DNA from: Betaproteobacteria bacterium
GTDB taxonomy: Bacteria > Pseudomonadota > Gammaproteobacteria > Burkholderiales > UBA9220
DNA length: 8,616 bases
Assembly (NCBI GenBank): GCA_003519965.1
Contig: DOVS01000204.1
Span: 1-8,616 of the forward strand
Direction of reading: 5' to 3'
In this document: piece by piece, positions 5,560 to 8,616 of the stretch
How the letters are laid out: each line of letters begins with the position of its first letter
Numbering within the stretch: position 1 is the first letter of the stretch
The notes under the pieces: model-generated
What the model was told of the DNA's origin: nothing
The model's database searches: none
Seen by the model: the letters and a program-made list of their open reading frames with translations, nothing else
Made by a program: the position numbers and the translations under genes

Positions 5560-7386
5560 ATGAATCGCTATCCCTTGTGGAAATATATCGTTATTGCGGC
5601 GGCGCTGCTGTTTTCGGTGATTTATGCGCTGCCCAATTTCTACGGCGAGTCGCCGGCGGTGCAGATCGCGGCGGTGAAAGGGGCGGAGAAGCCCAATCCC
5701 GCCCTGCTGCAACGAGTGGAGACGCTGCTGGCGCAGAAGCATCTCGCCTATCAGGGGACGTTGCTCGACGCCGACGGGGTTAAGGTGCGTTTCGCCAATA
5801 CCGACACGCAATTGAAAGCCAAGGATTGGTTGCAGAGTCAATTGGGCGGCGCCTACAGCGTGGCGCTGAATCTCTTGCCCCGCTCGCCCAACTGGCTGAG
5901 CGACATCGGCGCGCTGCCCATGTATTTGGGGCTGGATTTGCGCGGCGGGGTGCATTTCCTGTTGCAGGTGGATATGAAGGCCGCGGTCGATAAATCCTTG
6001 GGCCGCATGGTGGGGGAAATCCGCACCGCGCTGCGGGAGAAGGATATCCGCTATAGCGGCGCGCACCGCCAAGGCAATGTGATCGAGGTGCGCTTCCGCA
6101 CCGCCGCCGCCCGCGCGCAGGCCGAGGCGCGGCTCGCCACCGATACGCCCGACTTGCAGTTTAAGGAACGAGACGAAGGCGGCGCGTTCTTGCTGGCGGG
6201 GACGCTCAAGTCCACCGCCTTGAAGCGGATGCAGGATTACGCGGTGCAGCAGAACATCACCACCTTGCGTAACCGGGTGAACGAGCTGGGGGTGGCGGAG
6301 CCGGTCATTCAGCAGCAGGGCGGCGACCGGGTGGTCGTGGAGTTGCCCGGGGTGCAGGATACCGCCAAGGCCAAGGAAATTCTGGGGCGCACCGCGACGC
6401 TGGAAATCCGCATGGTGGACGAGGCCCATAGCGATCCCGCCTCGCTGAAAGCGGCGGCCAAGGGACAGGTGCCCTACGGCGACGATTTTTACGTGGATCG
6501 CGAGGGATCGCCGCTGCTGGTGAAAAAAGCGGTGGTGTTGACCGGCGAGAGTATTAATAACGCGCGTCCCGGTTTCGATTCGCAGAGCGGCGAACCGGCG
6601 GTGGATATTACCTTGGACGGCGGCGGCGCGCGGATTTTTCAGCGGGTGACGCGAGAGAATGTCGGCAAGCGCATGGCGATTTTGCTGGTGGAGCAGGGCA
6701 AGGCCGAGGTGGTGACCGCGCCGGTGATTCGCAGCGAGATCGCCGGCGGCCGGGTGCAGATCAGCGGCCGCATGACGACCCGCGAAGCCAGCGACGTGGC
6801 CTTGCTGCTGCGCGCCGGCGCGCTGGCGGCGCCGATGAATATTGTCGAGGAACGCACCGTCGGCCCCAGCCTGGGGGCGGCGAACATCAAGCAGGGGTTC
6901 GACTCCACGTTGATCGGCTTCGCCGCCATCGCGCTGTTTATGATGTTCTATTATCGTTTGTTCGGCGCGTTGTCCACTGTGGCGCTAGCGGTTAATTTGC
7001 TGCTGCTGGTGGGTGTGTTGTCGGTGTTGCAAGCGACGCTCACCTTGCCGGGTATTGCCGGTATTGCGCTCACGGTGGGGATGGCGATTGACGCCAATGT
7101 GCTGATTAACGAGCGCATTCGCGAGGAGCTGCGCAACGGCAGCACGCCGCAGGCGTCGATTCACGCCGGTTACGACCGGGCGTTCGACACCATTCTGGAC
7201 TCCAATATCACGACCTTGATCGCGGGCATCGCGTTGTTCTGGCTGGGATCGGGGCCGGTGCGCGGGTTCGCGGTGACGCTGTGCATCGGCATTGTGACCT
7301 CGATGTTCAGCGCGGTGATGGTTTCCCGCGGGTTCGCGAATCTGATTTACGGACGCCGGCGGCGGTTGTCGACATTGTCGATTTGA
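5560..7386 (+). CDS. secD: Protein translocase subunit SecD
   Basis: SecD with SecF forms a proton-driven RND-superfamily membrane machine that pulls or releases proteins on the periplasmic side of SecYEG. Its 608 residues are close to the 615 of E. coli. Membrane segment 1 is at about 8-25. The large periplasmic part (about 27-445) carries the conserved GLDLRGGVHFLL (124-135) and NELGVAEPVIQQQGGDRVVVELPG in two adjoining pieces (241-264). MNIVEERTVGPSLG (426-439) leads into segments 2-6 (about 449-590). Segment 4 holds GMAIDANVLINERIREEL (507-524), with Asp511 matching the proton-path aspartate of E. coli SecD (Asp519). The C-terminus, YGRRRRLSTLSI, is basic as expected for the cytoplasm. 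The ATG has GAGGA four bases upstream. secF follows after 29 bases. Confidence 0.98.
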   Translation: MNRYPLWKYIVIAAALLFSVIYALPNFYGESPAVQIAAVKGAEKPNPALLQRVETLLAQKHLAYQGTLLDADGVKVRFANTDTQLKAKDWLQSQLGGAYSVALNLLPRSPNWLSDIGALPMYLGLDLRGGVHFLLQVDMKAAVDKSLGRMVGEIRTALREKDIRYSGAHRQGNVIEVRFRTAAARAQAEARLATDTPDLQFKERDEGGAFLLAGTLKSTALKRMQDYAVQQNITTLRNRVNELGVAEPVIQQQGGDRVVVELPGVQDTAKAKEILGRTATLEIRMVDEAHSDPASLKAAAKGQVPYGDDFYVDREGSPLLVKKAVVLTGESINNARPGFDSQSGEPAVDITLDGGGARIFQRVTRENVGKRMAILLVEQGKAEVVTAPVIRSEIAGGRVQISGRMTTREASDVALLLRAGALAAPMNIVEERTVGPSLGAANIKQGFDSTLIGFAAIALFMMFYYRLFGALSTVALAVNLLLLVGVLSVLQATLTLPGIAGIALTVGMAIDANVLINERIREELRNGSTPQASIHAGYDRAFDTILDSNITTLIAGIALFWLGSGPVRGFAVTLCIGIVTSMFSAVMVSRGFANLIYGRRRRLSTLSI

Positions 7387-7415
7387 ACGCTGCTTTTCCA
7401 TAAGGCGAGAGGGTA

Positions 7416-8345
7416 ATGGAATTTTTTAAAATTAAGCGCGATCTTCATTTTATGCGGTACGCTAAGGCGACCGCGATTATTTCGGCGCTGACTTTTATCG
7501 CGGCGGTGGCCGCCTTGGGGATTCGCGGGCTCAATTTCGGCGTCGATTTTACCGGCGGCACGGTGATGGAGCTGCATTACACTCAGACCGCCGATTTGTC
7601 GTCGATCCGCCAGGTGCTGGCGCAAGGCGGTTACCACGATGTCCGGGTGCAGAATTTCGGCACGTCGCGCGATGTGCTGATTCGCTTGCAGTCGGGTAAG
7701 AACGAAAGCAGCGCTAAACTTAGCGACAAGGTGCTCAAGGTGCTGCACCGCGCGGACGCCTCGGTGCAGCTGCGGCGAGTGGAGTTTATCGGTCCGCAAG
7801 TGGGCAAGGAGCTGTTCGCCAACGGTGCGCTGGCGCTGCTGGTGGTGTCCATCGGCATCATGTTGTATCTTGCTTTGCGCTTCGAGTGGCGTTTCGCGGT
7901 GGGCGCGATTGTCGCGATGGTGCATGACGTGGTGATCGTTCTCGGGATTTTCGCTTTTTTCCACTGGGAGTTTTCCCTGACCGTGCTGGCGGCGGTGCTG
8001 GCGATTCTCGGTTATTCGGTGAACGACACCGTGGTGGTGTTCGACCGCATCCGGGAAAACTTCCGTAAAATGCGCAAGACGCCGGTGCCGCAGTTGATCG
8101 ACAACGCCATTACCCGCACGCTGTCGCGCACGATTATCACCCACCTCACCACGCAATTGATGGTGTTTTCCATGCTGTTCCTCGGCGGCCAGACCCTGTT
8201 CTACTTCGCCTTGGCGCTGACGATCGGTATTGTGTTCGGCACCTATTCCTCGGTGCTGGTGGCCAGCCCCATCGTGATGTGGCTGGGGATTTCCCGCGAG
8301 GATTTCATGAAATCCGAGAAAAAGCCGGTGGACGCCGCGCCCTGA
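7416..8345 (+). CDS. secF: Protein translocase subunit SecF
   Basis: SecF is the partner of SecD in the proton-driven export complex. It has 309 residues, a little shorter than E. coli SecF (323). Membrane segment 1 spans about 17-36, followed by GLNFGVDFTGGTV (38-50), the SecF signature. The periplasmic domain reaches about residue 130 and ends in VEFIGPQVGKEL (122-133). Segments 2-6 cover about 135-290. Segment 4 contains ILGYSVNDTVVVFDRIREN (197-215), with acidic Asp204 and Asp210 in the positions of the proton-transfer motif. The ATG at 7416 is preceded by AAGG (7402-7405) and GAGAGGG (7407-7413), so a usable binding site is present at either spacing. The last residues are charged and cytoplasmic. 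It is in one unit with yajC and secD. Confidence 0.98.
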   Translation: MEFFKIKRDLHFMRYAKATAIISALTFIAAVAALGIRGLNFGVDFTGGTVMELHYTQTADLSSIRQVLAQGGYHDVRVQNFGTSRDVLIRLQSGKNESSAKLSDKVLKVLHRADASVQLRRVEFIGPQVGKELFANGALALLVVSIGIMLYLALRFEWRFAVGAIVAMVHDVVIVLGIFAFFHWEFSLTVLAAVLAILGYSVNDTVVVFDRIRENFRKMRKTPVPQLIDNAITRTLSRTIITHLTTQLMVFSMLFLGGQTLFYFALALTIGIVFGTYSSVLVASPIVMWLGISREDFMKSEKKPVDAAP

Positions 8346-8370
8346 CGGCATGGCGAACGGCTGAACACCG

Positions 8371-8616
8371 GTGGATTTAATCGCGACGCTGTTCGATTTG
8401 CTGCTGCACTTGGATCGGCATCTGGCGATGTTTCTCCACGATTACGGCGCGTGGGTTTATCTGCTGTTGTTCGTGATTATTTTTCTGGAAACCGGGCTGG
8501 TGGTCACGCCGTTCCTTCCCGGCGATTCGTTGTTGTTCGTTTCCGGCGCGCTGGCGGCGTCCGGCGGGCTAGACCCGGCGTTGCTGGCGCTGCTGCTGGC
8601 GGCGGCGGCGGCCGGC
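8371..8616 (+). CDS. DedA-family membrane protein, 5' part
   Basis: The frame from GTG 8371 is open to the window end and gives 82 residues starting [21 protein letters not shown]. This resembles the N-terminus of DedA/YqjA/YghB-type proteins, inner-membrane proteins implicated in undecaprenyl-phosphate or phospholipid translocation and membrane integrity. The diagnostic stretch is [18 protein letters not shown] (39-56), containing the conserved membrane glutamate (Glu40) and the PGD motif (50-52). A hydrophobic segment spans about 29-39 and another begins near 53. The family is usually near 200-220 residues, so more than half lies outside the window. No clear Shine-Dalgarno sequence precedes the GTG, but the reading frame matches the family from its second residue. 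It begins 25 bases after secF and may be co-transcribed. Confidence 0.9.
   Translation, partial: MDLIATLFDLLLHLDRHLAMFLHDYGAWVYLLLFVIIFLETGLVVTPFLPGDSLLFVSGALAASGGLDPALLALLLAAAAAG

Noticed and set aside
5549..5563. Four-codon reading frame ending in ATGA overlap with the secD start
   Set aside because: Such tiny frames arise easily by chance and this one has no binding site of its own; it would only matter if ribosome profiling showed initiation there.
7347..8351. 334-residue open frame on the minus strand
   Set aside because: It lies wholly opposite secF and the secD end, is rich in His, Gln and Arg with no motif, and arises from the codon bias of the real genes.

Overview
The window is GC-rich (roughly two thirds G+C by eye) and all supported genes lie on the + strand. 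Its backbone is the gammaproteobacterial order queA - tgt - yajC - secD - secF, followed by a DedA-family gene. The proteins read like gammaproteobacterial homologues: Tgt has its catalytic residues at nearly E. coli positions, YajC/SecD/SecF are close to E. coli length, and a QmcA/NfeD pair is present. The TPR style (units built on TRERTPLDWA..QNNLG) is one I associate from memory with high-GC gammaproteobacteria such as the Competibacter/Thiotrichales lineages and with some alphaproteobacteria. Placement below class level is a guess.

Layout. 1-442: 3' end of queA (last step but one of queuosine synthesis). 443-516: short gap with a near-palindrome, a possible extended -10 promoter, and a hairpin that covers the next ribosome binding site. 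517-1854: a two-gene unit, an NfeD-like membrane/OB-fold protein and a QmcA-type SPFH (stomatin/prohibitin) protein. 1855-2437: about 580 bases with no credible gene but an unusual number of strong inverted repeats. 2438-4003: a membrane-anchored TPR protein with an uncharacterised N-terminal domain and four 47-residue repeats encoded by near-identical 141-bp DNA units. 4013-5119: tgt. 5155-8345: yajC, secD and secF. 8371-8616: start of a DedA-family membrane protein, cut by the window end.

How the genes work together. QueA and Tgt act in the same tRNA modification pathway: Tgt inserts preQ1 at the wobble position of GUN-anticodon tRNAs and QueA converts it to epoxyqueuosine. SecD, SecF and YajC form the accessory complex of the SecYEG translocon and use the proton-motive force to help export. 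NfeD and QmcA form a membrane scaffold pair. 

The most unusual part is 443-4012, where the NfeD/QmcA pair, the structured non-coding stretch and the TPR gene sit between queA and tgt, which are neighbours in E. coli. The TPR protein and the structured stretch before it are the only candidates here for something undescribed. Everything from tgt onward looks like ordinary housekeeping sequence.
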